Source of the DNA: G963668435 sp963668435 | Lineage (GTDB): Bacteria; Latescibacterota; Latescibacteria; Latescibacterales; Latescibacteraceae | Assembly: GCA_963668435.2 (NCBI GenBank) | Contig: CAXXSC010000006.1 | Coordinates: 434,001 to 498,000 of the forward strand | Direction of reading: 5' to 3' | Length of the DNA: 64,000 bases | Part shown: positions 17,954 to 27,105 of the stretch, piece after piece | How the letters are laid out: each line of letters starts with the position of its first letter | Position numbering within the stretch: position 1 is the first letter of the stretch | Notes under the pieces: generated by a model | What the model saw: only the letters and a program-made list of their open reading frames with translations | Database searches by the model: none | What the model was told of the DNA's origin: nothing | Translations under genes and position numbers: made by a program

Positions 17954-18098
17954 GAAAGCCCCCTAACCCCCGGCCCCTTCCCTCAGAGGAGGGGAAGGGG
18001 TGCAAAGACTATGCTGTGCCATGTTTTTAAATATAGCAACAGCCGATGCCTGCCCTCTCTGGGTGAAGGATGTCACGAAGTGACAGGAAGGGGGCTTC
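17954..18098. repeat. GC-rich palindromic repeat with terminal inverted repeats, family 2, fullest copy
   Basis: Begins GAAAGCCCCCT and ends AGGGGGCTTC, an inverted pair. Inside are CCCCTTCCC/GGGGAAGGGG and GTCACGAAGTGAC palindromes. The copy at 1055-1183 is the same element in reverse. It is MITE-like in having terminal inverted repeats, but no target duplication is evident. Confidence 0.55.
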
Positions 18099-18160
18099 TT
18101 TTTCCCTTGATCTTTGTGCCTTGAACTACCTTTTCTCCGCGCCTTTGCGTTGATTGTCTT

Positions 18161-18254
18161 CCCGCTGATCCCACAAGCCAGCGTTCGGCTTCGTAGAGCC
18201 GAACAGCGAATCGATCTGTACACCCCCATCAGACCAAAAGGTGCCCTCGGCACC
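18161..18254 (-). repeat. Multi-hairpin intergenic repeat, family 1, copy E (inverted)
   Basis: Read on the minus strand: GGTGCC/GGCACC stem, CTTTTGGTCTGATGGGGGTG, CGCTGTTCGGC/GCCGAACGCTGG stem and TGGGATCAGCGG, matching the right half of copies B and C. With copy C it forms an inverted pair around the family 2 repeat at 17954-18098. Confidence 0.6.
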
Positions 18255-18334
18255 CTGAAAGCGCTTGAATCATTGTCCCCGTTGTTGTACCTTATTGTAT
18301 TGCTGAAAATAATAACAAATATATCGGAGGTTCC

Positions 18335-19714
18335 ATGAAACGCATTCTGTTACCAGTTGTTTTGGCCGGGCTGCTGATTCCCGGTTGTACCACAATGAAG
18401 CCATCGGTCCAAAGTTCGATGGTCATGCCGGCGGAGGGCCCGGTCGCGGGTATTCCTTCGGAAATCGAGTATGCTGATTTCTGGATTCGCAACAGCGAGA
18501 AACCCGACCAGGTGATCATGACACCCGAGCAGATCGAGAAATTCAACGCTGAAAATCCCTTGAATGGCGATGTCATTTTCGATGTTCTCGGTATGCCCGA
18601 TGAGATAGATGGCACCAATATAAGGAGTTATCTGGCGGGAATGGCCCGCACTTTGCTCGATGGCGATTACTATATTTCGGAGAATATCCCGCTCGAGTCA
18701 GCTGAAAGGAAACGTATTGCCGCGCTCATGGACACAAGCGCTGTTCCCGATGTCATTCAACCGAAAAAAGGGATGATAATCAGACGCGTCCAGACCCGGA
18801 AATGGCCTACTATCGTCCTCTTTACAACGACACCCGGCGATATTGAGTTCGACACTACTGTCGGAACCGCCCTTGATCTCGGACATCCCGTGGCCCTGCT
18901 GCATACCTCGAGCGACGGTCGATGGTCATACGTGAGAAATGAGATTTACAGCTGCTGGGTTCCGTCCAGCGCAGTGGCATTCGGAAGTATGGATGTCATA
19001 CAAGAGCTTCGCGACAAGAGCAATCCAGTTGTCGCCATCGGTCACCGTGTGAGCATTTTCGGCTCGCCCGACAACAAAGCCGCGGTGGCGGACTATCAGA
19101 TGGGAAGCTATATGCCGCTTCGCATGGCGGGCCGTGATTTCTGTCGTGTGCTATATCCCGCCCGTGGAGACAACAACGAGTTGGTCGCCCGCGAGGGTTT
19201 TGTCAAGCGCGATTCAAGTATATCTATCGGCTACCTTCCCTATACGCTCCGCAATGTCTATCGTCAGTGTTTCGTGCCCTATGGCCACCGTTACGGCTGG
19301 GCGGGCATGTACGAGGAGCGCGACTGTTCGCGTTTTGCGATGGATGTGTTCCGCTGTTTCGGCTTCCGTATGCCGAGAACGAGCAGCACGCTGCTCAAAG
19401 CCTCGCAGGCCAGGCTCGATCTCAAGGATTACGACCGTCAGGCACGCCTCGAAATCCTGGGAAACTCCCCCGGCGGAATCACACTCGTTGGCTGGTCCGG
19501 CCATATTATGCTCTATCTCGGCGAGGTCGATGGCACTCCCTATGTCATTCAGGCGACCTGGGGCATGCGAAAACCCATCGACACGGATCACGATCAGACA
19601 TACCGTCTGGCGCGTATCATGGTCGGCGACCTCCTTATGGGAGAGGGGTCCCAGCGCGGCGCGAGAATAGACCGGCTTTCGACGGTGACAATCATGGGGA
19701 ATTACCGGTTCTGA
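18335..19714 (+). CDS. SH3b-NlpC/P60 lipoprotein, paralogue 2
   Basis: 459 residues; CGGAGG lies 7 bases before the ATG. Lipobox LIPGC (Cys near residue 18), so lipid-anchored, unlike paralogue 1. Same order as the 14768 gene: a stabilising N-terminal domain (YADFWIRNSEKPDQVIMTP), two SH3b-like modules (RWSYVRNEIYSCWVPSSAVAF), and an NlpC/P60 domain with Cys in ERDCSRFAMDVF, His in GWSGHIMLYLGEVDG and Gln in PYVIQATWG. All three catalytic positions are present. Identity to paralogue 1 is low by eye, so the duplication is old or the two came separately. Likely acts on peptidoglycan in the periplasm. Confidence 0.8.
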   Translation: MKRILLPVVLAGLLIPGCTTMKPSVQSSMVMPAEGPVAGIPSEIEYADFWIRNSEKPDQVIMTPEQIEKFNAENPLNGDVIFDVLGMPDEIDGTNIRSYLAGMARTLLDGDYYISENIPLESAERKRIAALMDTSAVPDVIQPKKGMIIRRVQTRKWPTIVLFTTTPGDIEFDTTVGTALDLGHPVALLHTSSDGRWSYVRNEIYSCWVPSSAVAFGSMDVIQELRDKSNPVVAIGHRVSIFGSPDNKAAVADYQMGSYMPLRMAGRDFCRVLYPARGDNNELVAREGFVKRDSSISIGYLPYTLRNVYRQCFVPYGHRYGWAGMYEERDCSRFAMDVFRCFGFRMPRTSSTLLKASQARLDLKDYDRQARLEILGNSPGGITLVGWSGHIMLYLGEVDGTPYVIQATWGMRKPIDTDHDQTYRLARIMVGDLLMGEGSQRGARIDRLSTVTIMGNYRF

Positions 19715-19783
19715 CAGGCGGTTGGTTTTGAAGATATTTAATGCAATGGCCGTTGTTGCGGAACGGGAACGGTCGGCAGTAAT

Positions 19784-20629
19784 ATGAATGATTTTTTTCG
19801 GAAATACAGGCTTCGAACGTTTTTAATAATCGTGTTTGCAGTTTCGGGAGTTTTCCCGGCAAGCGGGGGGATTTGCGGCGAGTCGAACGCTGCGATATCG
19901 GAAAAACGGGTGCTTGAGGAAGATCCCGGGCGTGATGCGCTGCTGCTTCGCCTCAGCGGGAACGACGCGCTGGCGAAAAATATCATCGACAAGCACTCTC
20001 TCATTGTCGGCTCGAAACTGACCATTAACTGCCCGCCGGAGCTCTATGACTGGATGGTGGACAATGTCAGCGTATCGGCCTCCCTGTCACGGCTGTATGG
20101 CAGAAAATACAAGGTAACGCCGGGCGATGTTTATGAATATCATGGCGTTGATGGCGATGACAGTGTTCTCGAGTTTTTCCGGGCTTACCAGGATTCGGTT
20201 TCGACTGTCTACATCGGGCGCGGTACGATCAGGGTCTTTCATATACCGGTCGGCGGCTCGTTCATAAACCATCTGGAATATTTCCGGGATGATGATGGCG
20301 GCAGTATCGTTCAGAACTGCATGTATATAATGGTGAACAACAGGATTAATCGTTTTTTTGCCAGTATCCTGTTTGCCCTTTCCGATGTGGAAAAACGAGT
20401 TCTCGAGATCATTTTTTCCATGGATGACACAACCTTGAAAATCATCCGGACATTCATGGAGGATCCGCATCTCGTGGACATGCTGAAACGTCCCGATCTT
20501 GCCGTGCCAGATGAAGCCTCGGATATTGCGGTCAGAATGCGTGAGACTATATTGACGGAAACCTCACCGATGGAAACACGAAAGCTGGGTGTTCTGATCG
20601 AAAAAGCCCGGAATGAGCACGCCCGCTGA
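19784..20629 (+). CDS. Exported protein of unknown function
   Basis: 281 residues with a signal peptide (RTFLIIVFAVSGVFPASGG). No family recognised. The mature part is mixed alpha/beta, contains the phrase YRAYQ-like FFRAYQDSVSTVYIGRG and is charged at the C-terminus. Only 70 bp after the lipoprotein peptidase; probably one transcript. The ribosome site is weak. Confidence 0.55.
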   Translation: MNDFFRKYRLRTFLIIVFAVSGVFPASGGICGESNAAISEKRVLEEDPGRDALLLRLSGNDALAKNIIDKHSLIVGSKLTINCPPELYDWMVDNVSVSASLSRLYGRKYKVTPGDVYEYHGVDGDDSVLEFFRAYQDSVSTVYIGRGTIRVFHIPVGGSFINHLEYFRDDDGGSIVQNCMYIMVNNRINRFFASILFALSDVEKRVLEIIFSMDDTTLKIIRTFMEDPHLVDMLKRPDLAVPDEASDIAVRMRETILTETSPMETRKLGVLIEKARNEHAR

Positions 20630-20705
20630 TACGGCTGTAATACATAGAAATCCGGAAGTATGATCATATTTATCGCTAAACGCCTTTTTCAGGGAGAATT
20701 CTGTG

Positions 20706-20933
20706 ATGGAAAAACTCGTGGACAGGGAAATACGGTATTTCATTGATCTGGATTTGCGGACGCGTGAAATTATCGGATGGGGACTCGGTCATCGAAAGAA
20801 CCTGGCGGCGGAAAAATTGCCGGATCCCTGTCATCACAGGATGTTCATCACGAAAGGTCAGTATAACAAGCTTGTGAACAAGCACAGAGAAACAGGCAGT
20901 GTCCCTTATTTCGACAATGTCGGCAGTAAATGA
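20706..20933 (+). CDS. Small protein of unknown function
   Basis: 75 residues from ATG 20706 (a GTG lies 3 bases earlier; GGGAGA is 9-10 bases upstream). Contains RYFIDLDLRTREIIGWGLGH and a PDPCHHRMFITKGQYNKL stretch; rich in charged residues, no signal peptide, so cytoplasmic. Not recognised. Its own ribosome site and its place between plus-strand genes support it as real. Confidence 0.55.
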   Translation: MEKLVDREIRYFIDLDLRTREIIGWGLGHRKNLAAEKLPDPCHHRMFITKGQYNKLVNKHRETGSVPYFDNVGSK

Positions 20934-20993
20934 TGTAACGGAAACGAAAAATAAATAACAGCGGTCTTTTGTCCTTCACGGCAGGAGATGACG

Positions 20994-23264
20994 ATGAAAT
21001 ACAGTTACAACATTCTTGCACTGCTTTTTGTTTCTGTCTCTGCCATGGCGGCCCCTCCGGAAAAGTTCATGCCTGCGCAGGGCGGTGAAACCGAGGTCTG
21101 GCGTCTGACCAACGACCCTGCCGCACGTAACTGGTCGAACTATCAGAACACCGATGCCTGGAGCCCCGACGGCCGTTTTATTTGCTATGAACATCACAAG
21201 GGACAGTCTTCGGCTGTCCATCTCTACGATTTCCTCCGCGAGCGCGACCTCGATCTCGATCCCGGCAGTCAGCCCCGCTGGGCCAATGATCACAACTGGC
21301 TGTTCTACCTCCGTCCCGCAAAAAATAGTTCCGGCCCCGACCTTATCAAATATGACTGCGACAGTGGCAAAAAAATGCTCCTCTGTCGCGGTGTCACCGG
21401 AATAGGCGAGACCGATGCCGAAGACACGTGGCTTTTCGGCAAGAACGGCAATGGCATCCTCCGTGTGCCGATAAAGGAGGGGGCCCGTCCAGAGGATATC
21501 TCCGCAGGCGGCGCGCTTGGATCGTTCATGCTCCCGAATCCCCGCCATCCGGTCGTCATGTTCCGTGGCGATTCGCGAGGTTCGGACGGCAAGGATATCG
21601 CCTATGCCCCCACCCGTGTCTGGTCCGACCTCGAGGGCAACAACGTTGTTTCCGCCTCGCCCATGATCCAGCGCTGCCATCAGGCATGGACAGGTGACGG
21701 CCTCTATCACATGCACGGCAACTCGCAGCTTCGCGGAAGGCGGTGGGACCAGCCTTTCCCCAGCAATCTTCACTATATATCACGAATTTTCGTCAACGAT
21801 CCCTGTGTCTGCGGGCGAAGTGGACGCTGGGCGATCGGCAGCGGCAATATCGGCCCGATGCCGGTGACCGACCTCCGCAGCGGTGACGGGCATGATTTCC
21901 TCATGGGCCTGTCATGGCTTCACGACTCATGGACTTTCAGCTATTCTTCCGGCTCCGGCCTTCACGACAACGACGCCAAGGGGAGCCCGGACGGCACTAA
22001 GGTCGTTTTCTCCTCGAATTACGATCTCAAGGAAGGTCCGGTGACAACTGTCACGGCTGATCTGCCTGACAAAAACGCCGCCGCCATTCCAGTTGTTTCG
22101 ACAGCGGGATTCCCCGATTCCGGCCTGCTCTCAATAAAGAACGAGATCATCAGCTACGAGCGCAAAACGTCAACGAGTTTCGAGGGGCTCAGTCGTGAGG
22201 TCTATGACAGTATGCCGGTGACAGGTTCACTTCTCGAAGACTACCGCCCGCGCCGCCGGGCCATCCATATCGAGCGCAGGGACAATAACACCCAGCTCGA
22301 CGCGCTCAGGCCGGACAGCATCCGCGCCCACGCTAAAAACCTCCATTTTATCGGCAAAGGCGATATCGTGACCTCGTTTGATGTCCGCCTTATCCCGGAG
22401 GACATGCGGGATAAGGGAAACCTTCCCGCGGCATACACCCGGACAGGCCGACGCGGTGGCTCCGCCGACATGAACAGCCCCCTGATCTGGCAGCGTCAGA
22501 CCGATGTCCATGTCGCTGTCATCAGAAAACCGGACACGCCCTGGATAGAGAAATTCGGCGAGTCGGTCGAGCTCATTCCCGGTGAAAACCATTACGAAAC
22601 ACGCGGCTACCATATTTTCCTCGATGGCGAGCAGATCACGAAAAAGCCGGTATCTCCCGGCGAAACGTTCAAGTTCGCTAAAACGGGCAGCTATACGGCG
22701 GCGGCTGTCGAATGGTCGGGCCTCGTGAGCGATGAAAGTAATGTGATCGTTATCGATGCGCCGTCTGAACTGTTGATCAGGACAGACAAGCCCGGCGATT
22801 TCCAATGGACCAAAGAGCGATGGCTGATCAAAGATGTCGAGGTCAGTGCTGATAAGGGAAGAAATGTACAATGGGCGCTCAAAGAGACGGTGCATCGCTA
22901 TGATGGTGTCATGAGACAAAAGAGTTACAACTGGGGTGTCCTTTTCGGCAGTGTCGATCTGAACGAGGACGGTAAACCGGTTCGGGTACAGGAGTATCGC
23001 GCCGGTATCCTTGAACGCCGCCGCTATTTCACACCAGATGATCACACACTGGTAAGCATGGAGCTTTTTGCCCCGGACGGCTATATTACCGAATCCATCC
23101 GTTATGAAATGCTGGACGGGAAATTAGTCGAGATCGGCCACTGGTGGTTCGAGAAAGGTCTTCCGGTAAAGCTGATCGGCAGTGAGGGGCATACGCTCGT
23201 CTCTCTGCCCGGCATCTACACCAAAGTGGGGAACGACTGGAAATGGGCGCCGATAGGTGAATAG
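20994..23264 (+). CDS. Secreted TolB/oligogalacturonide-lyase-like beta-propeller protein
   Basis: 756 residues. CAGGAG at 20982-20987 points to the ATG at 20994 (6-base spacing) rather than the one at 20988. Signal peptide ends SAMAA. The front half (~25-310) is a TolB/WD-like propeller: EVWRLTNDPAARNWSNYQNT, DAWSPDGRFICYEHH, PRWANDHNWLFYLRP, a pattern close to PL22-type oligogalacturonide lyases. The middle ~350-560 has an Ig/fibronectin-like feel (DTPWIEKFGESVELIPGENHYETRGYHIFL) and the C-terminal ~170 residues have MORN-like antisense-like repeats (PVRVQEYRAG, RRRYFTPDDHTLVSMELF). Part of the saccharide-scavenging cluster; no catalytic residue can be assigned here. Confidence 0.6.
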   Translation: MKYSYNILALLFVSVSAMAAPPEKFMPAQGGETEVWRLTNDPAARNWSNYQNTDAWSPDGRFICYEHHKGQSSAVHLYDFLRERDLDLDPGSQPRWANDHNWLFYLRPAKNSSGPDLIKYDCDSGKKMLLCRGVTGIGETDAEDTWLFGKNGNGILRVPIKEGARPEDISAGGALGSFMLPNPRHPVVMFRGDSRGSDGKDIAYAPTRVWSDLEGNNVVSASPMIQRCHQAWTGDGLYHMHGNSQLRGRRWDQPFPSNLHYISRIFVNDPCVCGRSGRWAIGSGNIGPMPVTDLRSGDGHDFLMGLSWLHDSWTFSYSSGSGLHDNDAKGSPDGTKVVFSSNYDLKEGPVTTVTADLPDKNAAAIPVVSTAGFPDSGLLSIKNEIISYERKTSTSFEGLSREVYDSMPVTGSLLEDYRPRRRAIHIERRDNNTQLDALRPDSIRAHAKNLHFIGKGDIVTSFDVRLIPEDMRDKGNLPAAYTRTGRRGGSADMNSPLIWQRQTDVHVAVIRKPDTPWIEKFGESVELIPGENHYETRGYHIFLDGEQITKKPVSPGETFKFAKTGSYTAAAVEWSGLVSDESNVIVIDAPSELLIRTDKPGDFQWTKERWLIKDVEVSADKGRNVQWALKETVHRYDGVMRQKSYNWGVLFGSVDLNEDGKPVRVQEYRAGILERRRYFTPDDHTLVSMELFAPDGYITESIRYEMLDGKLVEIGHWWFEKGLPVKLIGSEGHTLVSLPGIYTKVGNDWKWAPIGE

Positions 23265-23471
23265 AACACGGATGACACGGATCGAGCGAATTTTCGCGGA
23301 TTGAAAAGACTTATTACCAACTGATGAACACAGATAAACACGGATATTGAAGAAAATAACAACACAAAGGCGCGAAGGCATAAAATAGATTATATTGGGA
23401 AAATTGATCCTGAAACGAATTCAGGATGACTGTGCCTGAAAAGTCATTCATATCATTACAGGAGCGTTTGC
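23265..23471. other. Intergenic region with dispersed short repeats
   Basis: Contains ACACGGATGACACGGAT-type and AACACAAAGGCGCGAAGGCA-type short repeats, and the hairpin CCTGAAACGAATTCAGG near 23411. Similar AAAGCACAAAAGCCCG and GCGCCTTTGCGT pieces occur near 4060 and 18140. These are commonly dispersed intergenic sequences; no gene is seen. Confidence 0.4.
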
Positions 23472-25160
23472 ATGAGAAAGACAGTTATTTGTATCGCAGC
23501 AGCCATTTTAATGAGCTCGGCGGTATCCGCCCAGGAACCGTACCCGTTCCGCTCGCTGGATCCGCGCCAGTACAATCCCGCGGTCGATCCTGATGTTGAC
23601 CTCTATGTCAACCACTGGAGCAATTCCACCGCCCGTGTGATGTACGATCACATGATATTCCGTGATGTTCTCACCTCACTCGAGGGGCCCGATGTCATGC
23701 ATCCGACCCGCAAGGGCGCGGTGCTCGAGGTGCAGACCGCCATCAGTTACGCGACAGTCGAGCCGGGCGCGACCGCCCGCGGCAAGGCGAAAGACGGCGA
23801 ACAGCAGGTATTTTATGTTGTCGGCGGTGAGGGCACGATCAAGGTCAAACGCAAAACGAGCGATATCAAAGAGGGCATGGGATTCATTCTCACCCCCGAA
23901 TTCGATTTCGAGCTTGCCTGTACGGGCGAGAAACAGCTCTCATTTTATGTTGTCACCGAGCCCCTGCCGGACGGGTTCAAGGCGAATAAGGACCTCGTGC
24001 TGAAAAACCGCTTCGACGGCAGGAAAGGCACCGGCGCTCACTGGGCACACATCGGCAACGGCATCATCAGCAAGGCCGACGGTGTCGCCAATTACACGGG
24101 TCTGGGCTTGATCACCATCGACGCCCGCACGATCCCCCATCCTCACAGCCACAATCCCGGTATCGAGGAGTGCTGGATCATGGTCAAGGGCGAGACACTG
24201 CTCCATATCGGCAAACAGCTCCGCCACTGCGGGCCGGGCACGATCTACCGTATCCCGCCCAACGGTCTCACACCGCACACGAACATCAACACAGGCGACG
24301 AGCCTGTGCAGATGATCCACATGATGAAGACCGCGCCGGGCAAGGCCAAAGAGTTCGCCATGCTCGATCCGAAAATGTACGATCCCGCAGTCGATCCCGA
24401 CCCCGACATGTTCATGGGCAACTGGCGTCAGTCCATGCCGCGTATTATGCACGGTAATCTCATTTTCCGCGATATCCTGACTGCGCTCGAAGGCCCGGAT
24501 GACCTTCACCCTACCCGCCGCGGCGCCTGCCTGCTCTATTCCGAGGCGATCAGCTATGCCACGCTTGAGCCCGATGCGCCCGCGAAACCGGTAAAGGGCG
24601 AGCTCGACGATGTCCAGCAGGTCTTTACGGTCAATTCCGGTATCGGTGTCATCAGTTCGGGAGGCAAGAGTGTCGAGATTTCTCCGGGGATGAGCTTTGT
24701 GCTGACCTCGAAATTCGATTACGAAATATTGAACAACGGCGACGATCTTCTTACGTTCTACGTTGTCACCGAAAAACTTCGGGACGGCAGGACACCGAAC
24801 GGTAAGCTCGAAGTTGTCGACAACAGCGGAAATCCGCCGTTCATGAGCGTTCACTGGGCAAACATCGACCGCCCGATAATCACCCAGGCGAACGGCATGT
24901 GCCGTTATAACGGGTTCACCGAGGTCAAGCTCGATGCCATGACAATAGCACAGGCCCACAGCCACGAGCCAGGTGTCGAGGAGATCTGGATTGCTGTTGA
25001 GGGCGATATCGAACTTCATATCGGCAAACAGCTCAGGAAACTCCCGGTCGGGTCGGCTTATAAGATACCGGCAACCGGCAAGACCGCCCACGCCAATATC
25101 AATGCCTCGGACAAGATGGTCAGGCTTATCCACATGATGCATGTGCCGGGAAAACATTGA
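23472..25160 (+). CDS. Exported tandem-duplicated protein with four cupin modules
   Basis: 562 residues; AGGAG 8 bases upstream of the ATG. Signal peptide ends SAVSAQ. The protein is an internal duplication: residues ~30-295 and ~296-560 repeat the same plan (DPRQYNPAVDPDVD versus DPKMYDPAVDPDPD; IFRDVLTSLEGPD versus IFRDILTALEGPD). Each half has an N-terminal cupin and a second cupin with a clear metal box: PHPHSHNPGIEECWIMVKGE in half one and AQAHSHEPGVEEIWIAVEGD in half two, ending in THT/GKTAHAN and IHMM. Likely a metal-dependent sugar-processing or binding enzyme at the cell surface; the exact substrate is unknown. No visible partner shares the fold. Confidence 0.7.
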   Translation: MRKTVICIAAAILMSSAVSAQEPYPFRSLDPRQYNPAVDPDVDLYVNHWSNSTARVMYDHMIFRDVLTSLEGPDVMHPTRKGAVLEVQTAISYATVEPGATARGKAKDGEQQVFYVVGGEGTIKVKRKTSDIKEGMGFILTPEFDFELACTGEKQLSFYVVTEPLPDGFKANKDLVLKNRFDGRKGTGAHWAHIGNGIISKADGVANYTGLGLITIDARTIPHPHSHNPGIEECWIMVKGETLLHIGKQLRHCGPGTIYRIPPNGLTPHTNINTGDEPVQMIHMMKTAPGKAKEFAMLDPKMYDPAVDPDPDMFMGNWRQSMPRIMHGNLIFRDILTALEGPDDLHPTRRGACLLYSEAISYATLEPDAPAKPVKGELDDVQQVFTVNSGIGVISSGGKSVEISPGMSFVLTSKFDYEILNNGDDLLTFYVVTEKLRDGRTPNGKLEVVDNSGNPPFMSVHWANIDRPIITQANGMCRYNGFTEVKLDAMTIAQAHSHEPGVEEIWIAVEGDIELHIGKQLRKLPVGSAYKIPATGKTAHANINASDKMVRLIHMMHVPGKH

Positions 25161-25363
25161 TACTGTGTTTACGGTAAGATGATTCACTCAACAGTAATTT
25201 GCAGTGCCGTCCGGCAGGCGTGTTCTTAACTCCGGGCGGCATTGCCTGTATTGACGGGCCAGTGTCATAAAGCAGAAAGAAATGCATATCAGCTATTACG
25301 GTTATGGCCGCCAGACGATTATTCTCTGTGTCGCGATGGTTGTTTCATATTATAGGAGCGTGG

Positions 25364-27001
25364 ATGATTAATAAAATAGCATTTGTGATCGTTTTCATTT
25401 GTGGTGTTATTTTTTACGGCGACAGTTCTGACGCGCAAAAGTCCGCACCAATCTGGCGCCGTTTCGAAACAGTTTTTGTCAGCGATCAGGCGTTTGACAA
25501 CCCGCTCTATGATGCTCCCGGTGTGACTGTCCTTTTCACCGCGCCCTCGGGACGGACATTGACACGTATTGCGTTTTGGGATGGCGGCAGGGACTGGCGT
25601 GTGCGTTTCATGCCGGACGAGACCGGGACCTGGCAGTATATCAGCAGGTGTGGTGACAAGAAGAACACCGGGCTCCACGGCAGAGAAGGCACCTTCAGCT
25701 GTTCTGAAGCGACAGGTGGTCATGCCATTTACACGAAAGGCGCGATTATGAGGCCGAAAGGCTCGTTCCACCTTGCTCATGCCGATGGCGAGCCCTTTTT
25801 CTGGCTGGGCGACACCGCGTGGAACGGTCCTCTGAAATCCACAGACGAGGAATGGGACTACTATCTCGAAAAACGTGCGGATCAGGGCTACACGGTGATT
25901 CTGTGCACGGCAACGCAGTGGCGGGGCGGCGGCAGCGACGAGAATGGCCGTGTCGCGTTCACCGGTAGCGGAAAGATATCGCTCGATATCGACTATTTCA
26001 AGCGCCTCGACAAAAAGATTGACCGTATCAACGAGTATGGCATGGTTGCGGCGCCGGTGCTTCTCTGGACACTTCAATTTGGCGCGGGCCGCGAGTTGAG
26101 CCCCGGCTATTACCTTCCCGATAGCGAGGCGGTGCTCCTCGCCCGCTATATGCTGGCCCGTTACGGCGCGAACCACGTGGTCTGGATGCTTGGCGGCGAC
26201 GGCAGGTTCATTAACGAGTATGAACAGCGCTGGAAGAACATCGGGAGACAAGTGTTCGGCCCCGATAATTTCGGCGGCATTGTCACCACCCATCCGCAGG
26301 GGCTCTCGTGGTATGGCGAGGTTTATGACGACGAGGACTGGATCGATATTATCGGCTATCAGTCGAGCCATTCCACCGCCCAGCGGACAGTGGAGTTCAT
26401 CACGCGCGGGCCGGCCTCTAAAGCGTGGGATAAACTCCCGCCGCGTCCGATCATGAATCTTGAGCCGATATATGAGAATATCCTTCCCAACGGCACAGTT
26501 TACGATGTCAGGAAAGCGATGTGGTGGAGTGTGTTCGCGACACCGGTTTCGGGTATTACGTACGGTGCCAACGGCATCTGGTCCTGGCTCCAGCCCGGAA
26601 GCGAGATACTCAATCATCGCAAACGTCCCGAAACACGTCCCTGGCGTGAAAGTCTCGATTTTTCCGGAGGCGAACAGGCGGTGGTCCTCGCCAGTTTCAT
26701 GCGTAGCCTTGACTGGACAGCGCTCCGTCCGGCGCAGGAGCTGCTCGCGGAACAGCCGGGCGATGACGATTACCAGCGTTTCGTTTCGGTGCTTGCCGAC
26801 GATACGCGGTCATGTGTCGTGGTGTATGCGCCCTCTCAGGGGAACGTGAAACTTTACAATCCTCGTGGCCTTGATTACAGGGCACGGCGATTCGACCCTG
26901 TGACTGGGGCTTATTCCGATATCGCTGTTGCCAGTGAGGGCAAGAAGCTTACTATAACTGCGGGTGGTGCCGAAGACTCCGTGATACTGCTGGAGCGCTG
27001 A
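25364..27001 (+). CDS. Exported DUF4038/DUF5060-type (apiosidase-like) glycoside hydrolase
   Basis: 545 residues from the ATG at 25364, which has TAGGAGCGTGG before it; the open frame begins 60 bases earlier without a good start. Signal peptide ends SSDAQ. Residues ~25-125 form an Ig-like DUF5060-type domain (WRRFETVFVSDQAFDN, DETGTWQYIS). From ~135 a TIM-barrel follows: HADGEPFFWLGDTAWNGP, ADQGYTVILCTATQW, YGANHVVWMLGGDGRF, PIMNLEPIYENI and VSGITYGANGIWSW. This is the DUF4038 layout of apiosidases and related glycosidases; the Asp in GDTAWN and Glu in NLEPIYE are candidate catalytic residues. The last ~90 residues match the DUF5605-like sandwich (VVYAPSQGNVKLYNPRGLD). Likely a secreted glycosidase. 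Confidence 0.7.
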   Translation: MINKIAFVIVFICGVIFYGDSSDAQKSAPIWRRFETVFVSDQAFDNPLYDAPGVTVLFTAPSGRTLTRIAFWDGGRDWRVRFMPDETGTWQYISRCGDKKNTGLHGREGTFSCSEATGGHAIYTKGAIMRPKGSFHLAHADGEPFFWLGDTAWNGPLKSTDEEWDYYLEKRADQGYTVILCTATQWRGGGSDENGRVAFTGSGKISLDIDYFKRLDKKIDRINEYGMVAAPVLLWTLQFGAGRELSPGYYLPDSEAVLLARYMLARYGANHVVWMLGGDGRFINEYEQRWKNIGRQVFGPDNFGGIVTTHPQGLSWYGEVYDDEDWIDIIGYQSSHSTAQRTVEFITRGPASKAWDKLPPRPIMNLEPIYENILPNGTVYDVRKAMWWSVFATPVSGITYGANGIWSWLQPGSEILNHRKRPETRPWRESLDFSGGEQAVVLASFMRSLDWTALRPAQELLAEQPGDDDYQRFVSVLADDTRSCVVVYAPSQGNVKLYNPRGLDYRARRFDPVTGAYSDIAVASEGKKLTITAGGAEDSVILLER

Positions 27002-27105
27002 TGACCGTTGCCATATCTCTGCTGTTATGTCATTCTGAGCAATGCGAAAAATCGGTTTTCCTGTTTTTCACCTGTGTATGAATGTCCTCACTGAAAGGAA
27101 TGCTC

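Noticed and set aside
17963..18253. Open frame inside the 644-bp repeat gap
   Set aside because: Entirely in repeats; such frames are typical artefacts of these elements.
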